From NCBI RefSeq assembly GCF_019443965.1, contig NZ_CP040814.1:1302001-1366000 (forward strand): a DNA stretch of 64,000 nt. The letters are read 5' to 3'. Shown here piece by piece: positions 52,796 to 61,362 of the stretch. The notes beneath the pieces are model-generated. The model was not told the DNA's origin and did not search any database. It saw only the letters and a list, made by a program, of their open reading frames with translations. The translations under genes and the position numbers were made by a program. How positions within the stretch are numbered: the first letter of the stretch is position 1; each line of letters opens with the position of its first letter. This DNA is from Salinibacterium sp. M195 (GTDB lineage: Bacteria; Actinomycetota; Actinomycetes; Actinomycetales; Microbacteriaceae).

Positions 52796-55603
52796 CAGCC
52801 GAGAGTCACAGCAGTAATCGTCGCCCGTAATGGCGCCAAGTATCTGCCACGAACGCTTGCCGCGATCGCGGCGCAGAATCGTCGACCCGATTCGGTGATC
52901 GCCGTCGACGCGAACTCTAGCGACGAATCACTGTCGCTCATGGTCGAGTCTGCTCCGGCGCAGATTGCTGATGCGCAAGGTCACCGCACCTTTGGGGGAG
53001 CGATCGCTCAAGCGCTGCACACCGCAGCTCCTCAGGCGGCCGAAAACGAGTGGCTGTGGCTGCTGGCCCACGACAGCGCTCCGGACCCTAATGCGTTACG
53101 TGCGCTACTTGGCGCAGTCGAGATTGCGCCATCAGTAGCGGTGGCTGGCCCGAAGCTTGTTCGCTGGGACGATCCCGCCGTTATTACCAACTTTGGCGAA
53201 TCACTCACCCCACTCGGACGTTCCCTCGGCCTTGTCACTGATGAGCTCGACCAGGCGCAGCACGATGTGCAGACCGACGCCTTGGGCGTGGCCGGCGCAG
53301 GAATGCTCGTGCGTCGTCAAGTGTGGAGCGCGCTCGGCGGCTTCGATCCAAAACTCACGTCCGTGGATGCTGCCCTCGACTTTTGTGTTCGAGTCCGACT
53401 GGCTGGCCACCGGGTTGTCGCGGTCGCTGATGCTCGCGTTGCCAGTGCGGGAGGCCCTGAGCTTTTCGGCAAGCGCACCGTATCCGCAGCGGCACATAAT
53501 CGGCTTCAACGCTTTGCCCAATTGCATCGGCGTTTGGTTTATGCGCCCGGATTCTCTGTTCCTTTGCACTGGCTCACGCTGCTCCCTTTGGCGATTATTC
53601 GCTCGCTGGGACATCTGGTCGCGAAACGGCCAACGGCGGTTGCCGGCGAGCTCGCTGCCGCCTTTGCGGCGATATTTGATGGCGGAGTCGTCGCTGCTCG
53701 CCGTAATCTTCGACGCAACAAGACGGTAGGTTTCGGCGCGGTCGATCCGCTGCGAGTCACGTGGGCTGAAGTCCGTGAGATGAGAGCACACGAACGAAGC
53801 GGCGATGCGCCCGACGCGGCGTTTGAGGTCGATCATCCTCGGTTCTTTGGCGACGGGGGCGCGTGGGTTGCCCTTCTCGCCGCCATCGTCGGCATCATCA
53901 GTTTTTCTCGATTCGTGGACGTCCGCGCACTCTCCGGTGGCGGCTTGCTTCCGCTGTCGTCGACGGTTTCCGAATTGTGGACCCATGTGGGCTTCGGATG
54001 GAACGACCTGGCTCAGCAGGTAGTCGCGGCGGATCCGTTTGCCGTCGTGCTTGCCGTGATGGGCTCTCTCACCTTCTGGAACCCGTCGTTCAGTATCGTT
54101 TTGTTGTATTTGCTTGCTCTCCCGCTCGCAGCGATTTCTGCGTGGCTGTGTGCGGCATCCATTTCGGAACGAAAGTGGGCTCCCACCCTTGCCGCAACGG
54201 CCTGGGTTCTTGCTCCCAGCTTCTTGATTTCCCTCGGCGAGGGGCAGTTGGGTGCGGTTCTCGTTCATATCCTGCTTCCTTGGCTAGTGCTCGCAGTGCT
54301 GCGGGCCGCTCACAACTGGGCGATGTCGGCAATTGCAGCGCTGTTGTTTGCCGTCGTCGCAGCGTCAGCACCAAGCATTATTCCGGCACTGTTGATTGCT
54401 TTGGTTGCGTGGATTGCTGTGCACCCCAAGTCGGCTCATCGCATCCTCTGGATTGTTATTCCGGCGGTAGCGCTATTCGCTCCGCTGGTCGTGCAGCAGA
54501 TAGCGCGTGGTTCGGTGTTGGCCATATTTGCCGACCCAGGTTTTCCCGTCGCACGCATCGCCTCTAACGGGTGGCAGCTTGCGCTTGGCAGCGTCGTTCC
54601 TGGCGCCAATGGGTGGAGCTCGTTGTTGTCGACGTTGGGCCTCAACGACCAGTACGGCCCGCTCGTGGTCGCTCTCGTGCTCGCGCCATTTGCCGCACTC
54701 GCCCTGATGAGTCTTTTCGTTCCGGGGGCACGTCGTGCGATTCCCTCTCTTGCACTCGCACTCTTAGGGTTCATCACCGCGGTAGCAGTAACCCGTGTTT
54801 CCGTGAGCGCCAGCGGCGAAACGTCAGTGGTGTTGTGGGCGGGTGCGGCCCTCAGCTTGTACTGGTTTGGACTGTGCGGTGCGGTTGTTGTAGCTGTAGA
54901 AAGTCTTGATCGGCATGCGACTCTTCCGGCGTTAGTCGCTCTCATCGGGGTAGTGGTCTTGGCGGCAGCGCCGTTGTGGTCGCTGACTTCGGGGGCCACT
55001 TCAGTCGTCGCGAGCAATGGCAGGCTACTTCCCGCCTTCGTTTCTGCAGAGTCCGCCCAGCACGATGGGTTGGGCACGCTGGAAATTACTGTCACCTCTG
55101 ATTCGACACTTGCGGTCGACATCCATCGTGGTCATGGGTCTGGTCTTGACGAGCAGTCAACAATTGCGGCGACCAGCGACGAACTTTCGGGTGCGGAGAA
55201 ACGCAGCGCAACGCTCGCAGGGAACATTGCCTCACGCAGTGGATTCGACGTTGCGAGTGAACTTCACGATCTTCATATTGCCTTCATCGTGTTGACGCCG
55301 GCGACAAGTTCAGATACGTCAGAGACGCGTCAACGAATTATCGAAGCGCTCGATGGAAACAGTCTCCTCAACCCCATTGGCGACACAACTCAGGGCAACC
55401 TCTGGCATTATCCGGATCTGGATATGGCGACCGCTGCGGCTGGTCCGAGTAACACCGGAACGCAACTGGGCCAGGCGATTGTGGCGAGTCAAGCGATTAT
55501 CTTTGGGCTCACCCTGTTGTTGGCGATTCCGACGACACGTCGTCGGCGGCTGCGTGCAGCAAAGGCAGAATGTGCTGTGACCGTGATTGAGGCGAGCGAA
55601 TGA
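52793..55603 (+). CDS. large membrane glycosyltransferase family 2 protein
   Basis: This 936-residue protein begins with a GT-A domain (residues about 1-260): VTAVIVARNGAKYLPRTLAA, VDANSSDES, LLAHDSAPD and GAGMLVRR. About a dozen membrane helices follow (from about 355), then an extracytoplasmic segment of about 150 residues with one last helix near 900. The fusion of a cytoplasmic GT2 with a polytopic membrane part is typical of a conserved actinobacterial protein next to DUF5719. It may assemble and export a wall glycan; the substrate is unknown. Its stop overlaps the next gene's ATG (55600-55603). Confidence 0.87.
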   Translation: MQPRVTAVIVARNGAKYLPRTLAAIAAQNRRPDSVIAVDANSSDESLSLMVESAPAQIADAQGHRTFGGAIAQALHTAAPQAAENEWLWLLAHDSAPDPNALRALLGAVEIAPSVAVAGPKLVRWDDPAVITNFGESLTPLGRSLGLVTDELDQAQHDVQTDALGVAGAGMLVRRQVWSALGGFDPKLTSVDAALDFCVRVRLAGHRVVAVADARVASAGGPELFGKRTVSAAAHNRLQRFAQLHRRLVYAPGFSVPLHWLTLLPLAIIRSLGHLVAKRPTAVAGELAAAFAAIFDGGVVAARRNLRRNKTVGFGAVDPLRVTWAEVREMRAHERSGDAPDAAFEVDHPRFFGDGGAWVALLAAIVGIISFSRFVDVRALSGGGLLPLSSTVSELWTHVGFGWNDLAQQVVAADPFAVVLAVMGSLTFWNPSFSIVLLYLLALPLAAISAWLCAASISERKWAPTLAATAWVLAPSFLISLGEGQLGAVLVHILLPWLVLAVLRAAHNWAMSAIAALLFAVVAASAPSIIPALLIALVAWIAVHPKSAHRILWIVIPAVALFAPLVVQQIARGSVLAIFADPGFPVARIASNGWQLALGSVVPGANGWSSLLSTLGLNDQYGPLVVALVLAPFAALALMSLFVPGARRAIPSLALALLGFITAVAVTRVSVSASGETSVVLWAGAALSLYWFGLCGAVVVAVESLDRHATLPALVALIGVVVLAAAPLWSLTSGATSVVASNGRLLPAFVSAESAQHDGLGTLEITVTSDSTLAVDIHRGHGSGLDEQSTIAATSDELSGAEKRSATLAGNIASRSGFDVASELHDLHIAFIVLTPATSSDTSETRQRIIEALDGNSLLNPIGDTTQGNLWHYPDLDMATAAAGPSNTGTQLGQAIVASQAIIFGLTLLLAIPTTRRRRLRAAKAECAVTVIEASE

Positions 55604-57180
55604 CCGGCACAGATCCCACCCACGATGAAGCGGCAGCCTTGCCAGAGGAGCCGACGGGAACCGAGTTCGATGATGACTCGGAACTGACCGGCGCTTCCGA
55701 ACCACAATCGAGTACTCGACGCCCGGTGTCAGCTCGAGCTGCGGCAATGGTCGGGGCACGCCTCATTGTCGGCGTCGTCGGTATCGGTACTGCTGCCGCG
55801 GTCATTCTTGGAGCAAGCTTTCTTGACTTGCCCTCAACCACAGTGGTGCCGCCAAGCGCGCGAATCGTTCCCGTTCCAACGGCGCAGCAATTGACCTGCC
55901 CTGGGCCTCTCCTTCGCTTAGCAAGCGAATCTGGCGCTGAAGCCTCATCCGTTTTCACGCTCGGGGAGCCAACAACACGGTTCTCGTCGAGTTCCGGTTC
56001 CGTTGAACAATCACGGATTACGGCTTCGGATGCTGAGACGGGCGAGGCGGTCGCCGCTCCTCTCGTGCTCAGCGCTTCTCCTGACGCGGAATCGTCAGCT
56101 GGCGCTGTTCGGCTCAGCGGGGCCCAGTCTCAAACTGTCAATGTTGGGGACTATGTCGGTTTTGCTTCTGCTGGCTGCCGCGCTGTCGGTGGCGACAGTT
56201 GGCTTGTCGGTGGTGCGACAACGACGGGTCGTACGACTTTGATTTCGCTGACGAATCCCACCGAGGTGGCGTCGACTGTCAGTTTGGACATCTTTGACGA
56301 AGACGGGGCTGTCTCTGCCGCCGGTACTGCCGGAATCGTCGTGCCGCCGAATGGTCAGCGAGTGCTCTCGTTGGCCGGTTTTGCTCCGGGGGCTACTTCG
56401 CCAGTGGTTCACGTCTCGAGTACCGGGGGGCAGATCACTGCTGAGTTGCAACAGTCGATCGTGCGCGGACTCGATGCTGGTGGCGTAGAGATTGTGGGAG
56501 CAACGCAACCGCCGTCTCGTTCCTTGGTTATTCCGGGAATGGTTGTGACGGGCTTGGAGGCTGTTCAGGCGCTTCGTGGCGCCGTAACTCAGACTGATGA
56601 TCTTGTTGCCGTTCTCCGGGTGTTTGCTCCCGGCGAAGACTCAGCCACGATTTCGGTGACGCTGACCCCGTCGGATGTCGCCCGCGAACCCATCACGTTC
56701 ACTCTCGATGTGAGCGCGGGAGTGGTCACAGACATTCCGATCGAAGAACTGGCCACTGGGACATATACCGTGCAGATTGATTCTGATGAACCGATCGTGG
56801 CGTCTGCGCGGACGACCTCGGCGCTTCTGGCCGGTGCCGTGGTCACGGCCACAGATTTCGCGTGGTTCGCTGCTAGCCCGACGCTGGTCGATGACACTCA
56901 GTTCACGGTCGCCCCTGGGCTGCCTGCGGTACTGAATGTCGCGAACCCTGGCGAAGTCTCTGTGCAGCTGACGTTGACTTCGGCCGATGGTTCTGTTGCG
57001 GAATCGACGATCGAGCCGGCGACAACCCTCAGGGTGCCGCTCGCCCAGGGGGAAACCTACGAGTTGGGCCACAGCGCGCGCATCAACGTGAGCGTGACGC
57101 AGGCGCGGAGTGGGTTCATCGCTTCTTACGTTATTGACCCGCAGACGCCAGGTTCGTCGCCGCTTACAGTCTTCCCCTAA
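55600..57180 (+). CDS. DUF5719 membrane-anchored extracytoplasmic protein
   Basis: This 526-residue protein has an acidic N-terminus of about 45 residues, one membrane helix (about 47-70) and a long extracytoplasmic part of beta-rich repeats with Ser/Thr/Val/Ala bias. Repeated segments such as SLTNPTEVASTVSLDIFDEDG and LNVANPGEVSVQLTL suggest Ig-like folds. It overlaps the giant GT2 gene by four bases and is probably its extracytoplasmic partner. No catalytic motif is visible; the function is unknown. Confidence 0.78.
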   Translation: MTGTDPTHDEAAALPEEPTGTEFDDDSELTGASEPQSSTRRPVSARAAAMVGARLIVGVVGIGTAAAVILGASFLDLPSTTVVPPSARIVPVPTAQQLTCPGPLLRLASESGAEASSVFTLGEPTTRFSSSSGSVEQSRITASDAETGEAVAAPLVLSASPDAESSAGAVRLSGAQSQTVNVGDYVGFASAGCRAVGGDSWLVGGATTTGRTTLISLTNPTEVASTVSLDIFDEDGAVSAAGTAGIVVPPNGQRVLSLAGFAPGATSPVVHVSSTGGQITAELQQSIVRGLDAGGVEIVGATQPPSRSLVIPGMVVTGLEAVQALRGAVTQTDDLVAVLRVFAPGEDSATISVTLTPSDVAREPITFTLDVSAGVVTDIPIEELATGTYTVQIDSDEPIVASARTTSALLAGAVVTATDFAWFAASPTLVDDTQFTVAPGLPAVLNVANPGEVSVQLTLTSADGSVAESTIEPATTLRVPLAQGETYELGHSARINVSVTQARSGFIASYVIDPQTPGSSPLTVFP

Positions 57181-57221
57181 GAATGACTTCTTCTCGGTGG
57201 GTTAGCCTATTTTCCGTGGGG

Positions 57222-57665
57222 CTAGAGGTTTCGAAACCGTTCGGGCGCGAGCTCCCAGGGCTCTTTTCCTAGGTATTCGGCTACCGCGCGGAACACACAG
57301 CTCTCGATGAGCATGCGACGATGCAGTTCGTCATCGCGGTGCGATCGCATCAGACGTTCGATGGGCAGCCGAAAAAGAATGATGCGATGTTCGGCTGCGA
57401 CGATTCTCCAGCGCGGCACTGGGGAGCCTTCGGGGCTGCTGGCGGGCATAAGGCCAACCTCGAAGCGAGCTTTGGCGAGTTCTTCCGGCCACATCTCCTT
57501 CAGAAACTGGGCAGCGGAGGCGACAGTCATCTCAAAGTTGCCGTGGCGGCTGCGCAAGAGGGGAAGGTGCGGCCCCGTGACGGCGGAGCGGATGCCCCGG
57601 CCATGGCGATCACGCCAGTTGCCTCGTACAGACCGTGTCTGCGCTCGCTTCGATGATCTCACCAC
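57222..57665 (-). CDS. metallopeptidase-family (zincin-like) protein, Rv3259-like
   Basis: This 147-residue protein has a basic N-terminus and a conserved core with RIILFRLPIERLM and MLIESCVFRAVAEYLGKE. It fits a small actinobacterial family called metallopeptidase or zincin-like, but no HExxH motif is visible, so proteolysis is doubtful here. The start is GTG. It converges on DUF5719 and is divergent from DUF3499, the same neighbour as Rv3258c/Rv3259 in mycobacteria. Confidence 0.72.
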   Translation of the reverse strand: MVRSSKRAQTRSVRGNWRDRHGRGIRSAVTGPHLPLLRSRHGNFEMTVASAAQFLKEMWPEELAKARFEVGLMPASSPEGSPVPRWRIVAAEHRIILFRLPIERLMRSHRDDELHRRMLIESCVFRAVAEYLGKEPWELAPERFRNL

Positions 57666-57728
57666 AACCTCATTCTACGGGCCGTGGTTGACCGTGTGTG
57701 GGTGCACAGTCGTAGGCTAGGGCTCACA

Positions 57729-57944
57729 ATGAATCAGCGCCCGTGTAGCAAAGTCGCCTGCAATCAAGAAGCAGAGGCGACTCTCACCTATGTCTACGCC
57801 GATTCGATGGCCGTTCTTGGCCCGTTGAGTTACAGCTCAGAGCCTCACAGCTATGACCTCTGTGCTCGTCATGCTGAGCGCCTGTCGGCGCCTCAGGGTT
57901 GGCAGGTCGTTCGCCATGTAGTTTTGGGGCATGAGCAAAGCTAA
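57729..57944 (+). CDS. DUF3499 small zinc-ribbon-like protein
   Basis: This 71-residue protein has CSKVAC near the N-terminus and a downstream CARH, which could bind one metal ion, plus TYVYADSMAVLGPL, the DUF3499 core. Its role is unknown. Its last 14 bases overlap the start of manB (57931), so the two are coupled. A TAGGCT box lies ten bases before the ATG, giving a very short leader. Confidence 0.85.
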   Translation: MNQRPCSKVACNQEAEATLTYVYADSMAVLGPLSYSSEPHSYDLCARHAERLSAPQGWQVVRHVVLGHEQS

Positions 57945-59355
57945 CCCCATCGATCTCACCCCCTTCATCAAGGCTTACGACGTTCGTGGCCTCGTCGGTT
58001 CCCAGCTCACGGCTGACGTTGTCGAAGCTCTCGGTGCTGCTTTCGTCGATGAAGTGGATGCTGCTGGCAGCGAGATCATTGTCGGTCACGATATGCGCGA
58101 TTCCTCGCCGGGTTTCGCTGCAGCGTTCGCTGCGGGGGCTCGTGCTCGCGGAGGCAACGTGGTCCTCATCGGGCTCTGCTCGACCGATGAAACCTACTAT
58201 GCATCCGGGGCATTGAATGCTCCGGCCGCGATGTTTACGGCCAGCCACAATCCCGCAACCTACAACGGCATTAAGTTCAGTCGCGCAGGGGCTCAGGGGA
58301 TTAGCTTCAAGACTGGCTTGCGCTCGATTCGTGATGGCGCCCAAAAGTATCTTGCTTCGGGCATTGAGCCGGTCGCGCAGTCCGGTTCCCAGCGGGAGTT
58401 AGATGTTCTTGCCGACTATGCAGGTTACTTGCGAGAGCTGGTTGATCTTCGGGACATTCGCCCCATCCGTGTCGTTGTTGATGCCGGTAACGGCATGGGC
58501 GGAATGACGGTGCCGGCGGTGCTGTCAACGGCAGCAGGACTCTCGGAATTGCCGATCGAGATCATCCCGATGTACTTCGAACTTGATGGCACGTTCCCGA
58601 ACCATGAAGCGAACCCGCTTGAACCTGCCAACATCGTCGATCTGCAGAACGCAGTGCTCAAACACGGTGCGGATGCGGGACTCGCCTTCGACGGTGATGC
58701 GGACCGTTGTTTCGTGGTGGACGAACTCGGTAACCCGATGAGCCCGAGCGCTGTCGCTGCGGTGGTCGCCCTGCGCGAAATTCAGCGCGTTCGTGCGCTG
58801 CAGCCGGAGGGCGACATCCGCGTTATTCACAATCTCATTACCTCTCGCATAGTGCCGGAAACGATTATTGCTGCTGGCGCGATTCCCGTGCGCACGAATG
58901 TTGGTCACTCACTGATCAAAGATCAGATGGCGGCGACCGGGGCGATCTTTGGCGGTGAGCATTCTGCGCACTATTACTTCCGCGATTTCTGGGGCGCCGA
59001 TAACGGGATGCTCGCGGCGATGCATTTGCTGGCCGAGTTCGGCTCGCAGCCTGAGCCCCTTTCGGTGATCTCTCAGCGTTATTCGCCCTATGCCTCGAGC
59101 GGGGAGATCAATTCGGTCGTCGAGGATGTGGCGGGGGCGACAGCGCGAATCCGTCAGGCTTTTTCGGCCGAGGCGGAGTTCGATGAGCTTGACGGTCTCA
59201 CTGTCACCGGAATTATTGACAATCCCGAGTCATTTTGGTGGTTCAACGTGCGTGCCTCAAACACGGAACCGCTTTTGCGGCTGAACGTTGAAGCGAGTTC
59301 TGCGGCGCAACTTGAGACTATTCGCGACCGCGCGCTGGAGATCATCCGGGCCTAA
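57931..59355 (+). CDS. manB: phosphomannomutase/phosphoglucomutase
   Basis: This 474-residue protein has the four alpha-D-phosphohexomutase motifs: TASHNPATYNGIKFS with the phospho-serine, DGDADRCF for magnesium, GGEHSAHYYFRDF for sugar recognition, and SNTEPLLRLN for phosphate. It converts mannose-6-P to mannose-1-P (and possibly the glucose pair) for GDP-mannose. It follows DUF3499 with overlap and, with manA, supplies the GDP-mannose route used by the Gmd paralogues. Confidence 0.94.
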   Translation: MSKANPIDLTPFIKAYDVRGLVGSQLTADVVEALGAAFVDEVDAAGSEIIVGHDMRDSSPGFAAAFAAGARARGGNVVLIGLCSTDETYYASGALNAPAAMFTASHNPATYNGIKFSRAGAQGISFKTGLRSIRDGAQKYLASGIEPVAQSGSQRELDVLADYAGYLRELVDLRDIRPIRVVVDAGNGMGGMTVPAVLSTAAGLSELPIEIIPMYFELDGTFPNHEANPLEPANIVDLQNAVLKHGADAGLAFDGDADRCFVVDELGNPMSPSAVAAVVALREIQRVRALQPEGDIRVIHNLITSRIVPETIIAAGAIPVRTNVGHSLIKDQMAATGAIFGGEHSAHYYFRDFWGADNGMLAAMHLLAEFGSQPEPLSVISQRYSPYASSGEINSVVEDVAGATARIRQAFSAEAEFDELDGLTVTGIIDNPESFWWFNVRASNTEPLLRLNVEASSAAQLETIRDRALEIIRA

Positions 59356-59388
59356 TAGGCTGCTGAGCCGCGCTTGATCCCGCCCGTT

Positions 59389-60249
59389 CTAGCCGCGGTT
59401 GGCCGGGAATCCTCGGGGGACGCTTGAGAGCGCTGGCTCCAGCGTCTCGAGTCGGCTCTTCTCGCCGCGCAGGGCGAAGGTTTCGCGCTGTCGACGGAGA
59501 GCGTTTACAGCGGAGAGGAAAACTTCGGCGTCGGCTTCGGGCAGTGGTGACACGAAGGCAGAGGCCTCGGTAGCGAGATTTGCCGCATGCTGGAGCCGCG
59601 TTCCTGGGGTGTAGCCGGGCGCGGCAACTAAGAAATGTGAGATGCGACGCGCGAGAGCATCCGGCATCTTCGCGACGTCGGCGGTGAGCGCCCATTCGGA
59701 TAATTGTCCGGGAAGCTGAATGACGGGATTAGCGACCTTGGAGACGCGCTCGTATTGGCTGTAGGTTCCTGCGACGAGGTCGCCGAGGCGCTGCGCGCGT
59801 GAATTAAGCAGTCCGACGACTCCCGCGAGGCCTCCGGCGGTCATGAAGATCTCCAGCACACCGAGGAGTGCACGGATAAAGGCATGGCGAAATCCGATCG
59901 CGCCGCCGTCGTTGCGAACTATGCGCGCGCCGATCACGAGCTTGCCGAGCGATTTTCCGTGGCTGAGGGTCTCCACCGCGGTGGGAATGACAACCAGGCA
60001 GATCACCATGGCGCTTACGGTGAGCGCTTGGCCGACTGCGCTGTCTAAGCCGGCGATGTTGGCGAACTGGAACGCCCCAATGAGCAGACCGATCAGCGCG
60101 CCACCGTAGACGAGAAAATCGATGATCGAACCGGCCGCGCGCAACACGAAGCTTGCGGAGTGAAGCTCTAGCGCAACCGCTTCACCTGTCATCAGGACAT
60201 CGGGTTCATCCTCATAGGGAAGAGAGTTGCTCATTTGTGGGCTCGGCAT
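59389..60249 (-). CDS. RDD-family membrane protein
   Basis: This 286-residue protein contains the RDD signature (SFVLRAAGSIIDFLVYG) and four membrane helices in residues about 45-185, including GKSLGKLVIGARIV, with a C-terminal tail of about 100 residues. The ATG at 60249 is followed by a second possible ATG at 60234. It is divergent from the SpoIIM gene with only 16 bases between start codons. It is part of the RDD-SpoIIM-DUF58-MoxR-DUF4350 block found in many actinobacteria; the function is unknown. Confidence 0.85.
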   Translation of the reverse strand: MPSPQMSNSLPYEDEPDVLMTGEAVALELHSASFVLRAAGSIIDFLVYGGALIGLLIGAFQFANIAGLDSAVGQALTVSAMVICLVVIPTAVETLSHGKSLGKLVIGARIVRNDGGAIGFRHAFIRALLGVLEIFMTAGGLAGVVGLLNSRAQRLGDLVAGTYSQYERVSKVANPVIQLPGQLSEWALTADVAKMPDALARRISHFLVAAPGYTPGTRLQHAANLATEASAFVSPLPEADAEVFLSAVNALRRQRETFALRGEKSRLETLEPALSSVPRGFPANRG

Positions 60250-60265
60250 GACATCATTTAAGCAG

Positions 60266-61261
60266 ATGGATCTTGACTCGTACTCAGCCGCACACCGCGA
60301 AGACTGGGATCGCCTTGCCCAATTGGGGTCGCAACACCGACTTTCTGGTGCAGAAGTTGATGAACTCATTGATCTTTATCAATCAGGGGCCACCAATCTT
60401 TCGGTCATGAAGACCAGCGCTGGGCAGTCTGCGCAGGCGGATCGATTGTCCTTGACGCTCAGTCGCGCCCGATTGCGCTTCACCGGTGCCTCCGCAAACC
60501 TGTTGAGCCAGTTGCCCCAATTTTTTGTCGTTCAGCTGCCGGCCGCGTTGTACCGTGTGCGATGGATGTCATTGGTATTGGCTGCCGCCACGTTCCTCGT
60601 CGGCTTCCTTTTTGCTTGGTGGGCGATTTCGAACCCTCAGGTTTTGGCTGGCTTTGGCACCGCGGCAGAGCGTGAGGGGATCGCGCGCGACGATTTCGTC
60701 GGCTACTACTCTGAATTCTCCGGCGGCTCATTTACCAGTTTCGTCTGGACGAACAACGCGTGGATCGCTGCACAGTGCATTGCCTTCGGAATTATTGGCC
60801 TCTTCGTTCCGTATGTTTTATTCAACACCGCACAGCAATTGGGCTTCACGGCAGCGATCATGAACGAGTTCGATCGACTCGACGTGTTCTTTCTGTACAT
60901 TGCGCCGCACGGTCAACTCGAGCTGTACGCGATCTTCGTCGCTGGCGCGACGGGAATGATGATTTTCTGGTCGTGGGTGGCTCCGGGAGCTCGCACGCGC
61001 GCTCAAGCCCTCGCGCAGGATGGTCGCGCGTTATTTACCATCGTCGTCGGACTCATTCTCGCGCTTCTGGTTTCTGGTGTCATCGAAGGCTACGTGACCC
61101 GGCAAGACTGGCCCTGGCCCATCAAGATCGGGATCGGCACAGTCGCTCTCGCCGGATTCTTGGCATATCAGTGGATTCTCGGAGGTCGGAGCGTTCGTGC
61201 GGGAAATACCGGCGATCTCAGCGAATTCGATGCGGGTGCCACCCACATCGTCGCAAACTAG
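60266..61261 (+). CDS. SpoIIM/DUF95 membrane protein
   Basis: This 331-residue protein has a soluble N-terminal part with DLDSYSAAHREDWDRL and about six membrane helices from residue 90 on, including GIIGLFVPYVLFNTAQQLG and IAPHGQLELYAIFVAGATG. The HGQLE stretch is characteristic of SpoIIM-like proteins. The ATG at 60266 is preferred to an upstream in-frame start because the family begins there. This organism type does not sporulate, so the role is likely in the envelope; it is inferred from the block only. Confidence 0.88.
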   Translation: MDLDSYSAAHREDWDRLAQLGSQHRLSGAEVDELIDLYQSGATNLSVMKTSAGQSAQADRLSLTLSRARLRFTGASANLLSQLPQFFVVQLPAALYRVRWMSLVLAAATFLVGFLFAWWAISNPQVLAGFGTAAEREGIARDDFVGYYSEFSGGSFTSFVWTNNAWIAAQCIAFGIIGLFVPYVLFNTAQQLGFTAAIMNEFDRLDVFFLYIAPHGQLELYAIFVAGATGMMIFWSWVAPGARTRAQALAQDGRALFTIVVGLILALLVSGVIEGYVTRQDWPWPIKIGIGTVALAGFLAYQWILGGRSVRAGNTGDLSEFDAGATHIVAN

Positions 61262-61298
61262 CTGCCCCGCACCGAGCGAACTTGCCGCTGCACGACCC

Positions 61299-61349
61299 GA
61301 TTCTTCCGTGAGAATCTCGTGCCGTAGCCCGTTGCTTTCACCGCGGGCT
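61299..61349. terminator. hairpins between convergent SpoIIM and DUF58 genes
   Basis: GATTCT (61299-61304) pairs with AGAATC (61311-61316), and AGCCCG (61326-61331) pairs with CGGGCT (61344-61349). Both are perfect six-base stems within the 101-base convergent gap. No U-run is clear, so termination is likely only from position. Confidence 0.35.
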
Positions 61350-61362
61350 GTTCAGCTCAGGG

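Noticed and set aside
53201..54268. Open frame of 355 codons on the minus strand
   Set aside because: It is antisense to the giant GT2 gene; the composition is Arg/Gln-rich and typical of a shadow frame.
57222..57665. Active zinc metallopeptidase
   Set aside because: No HExxH motif is visible, so only the family-like call is kept.
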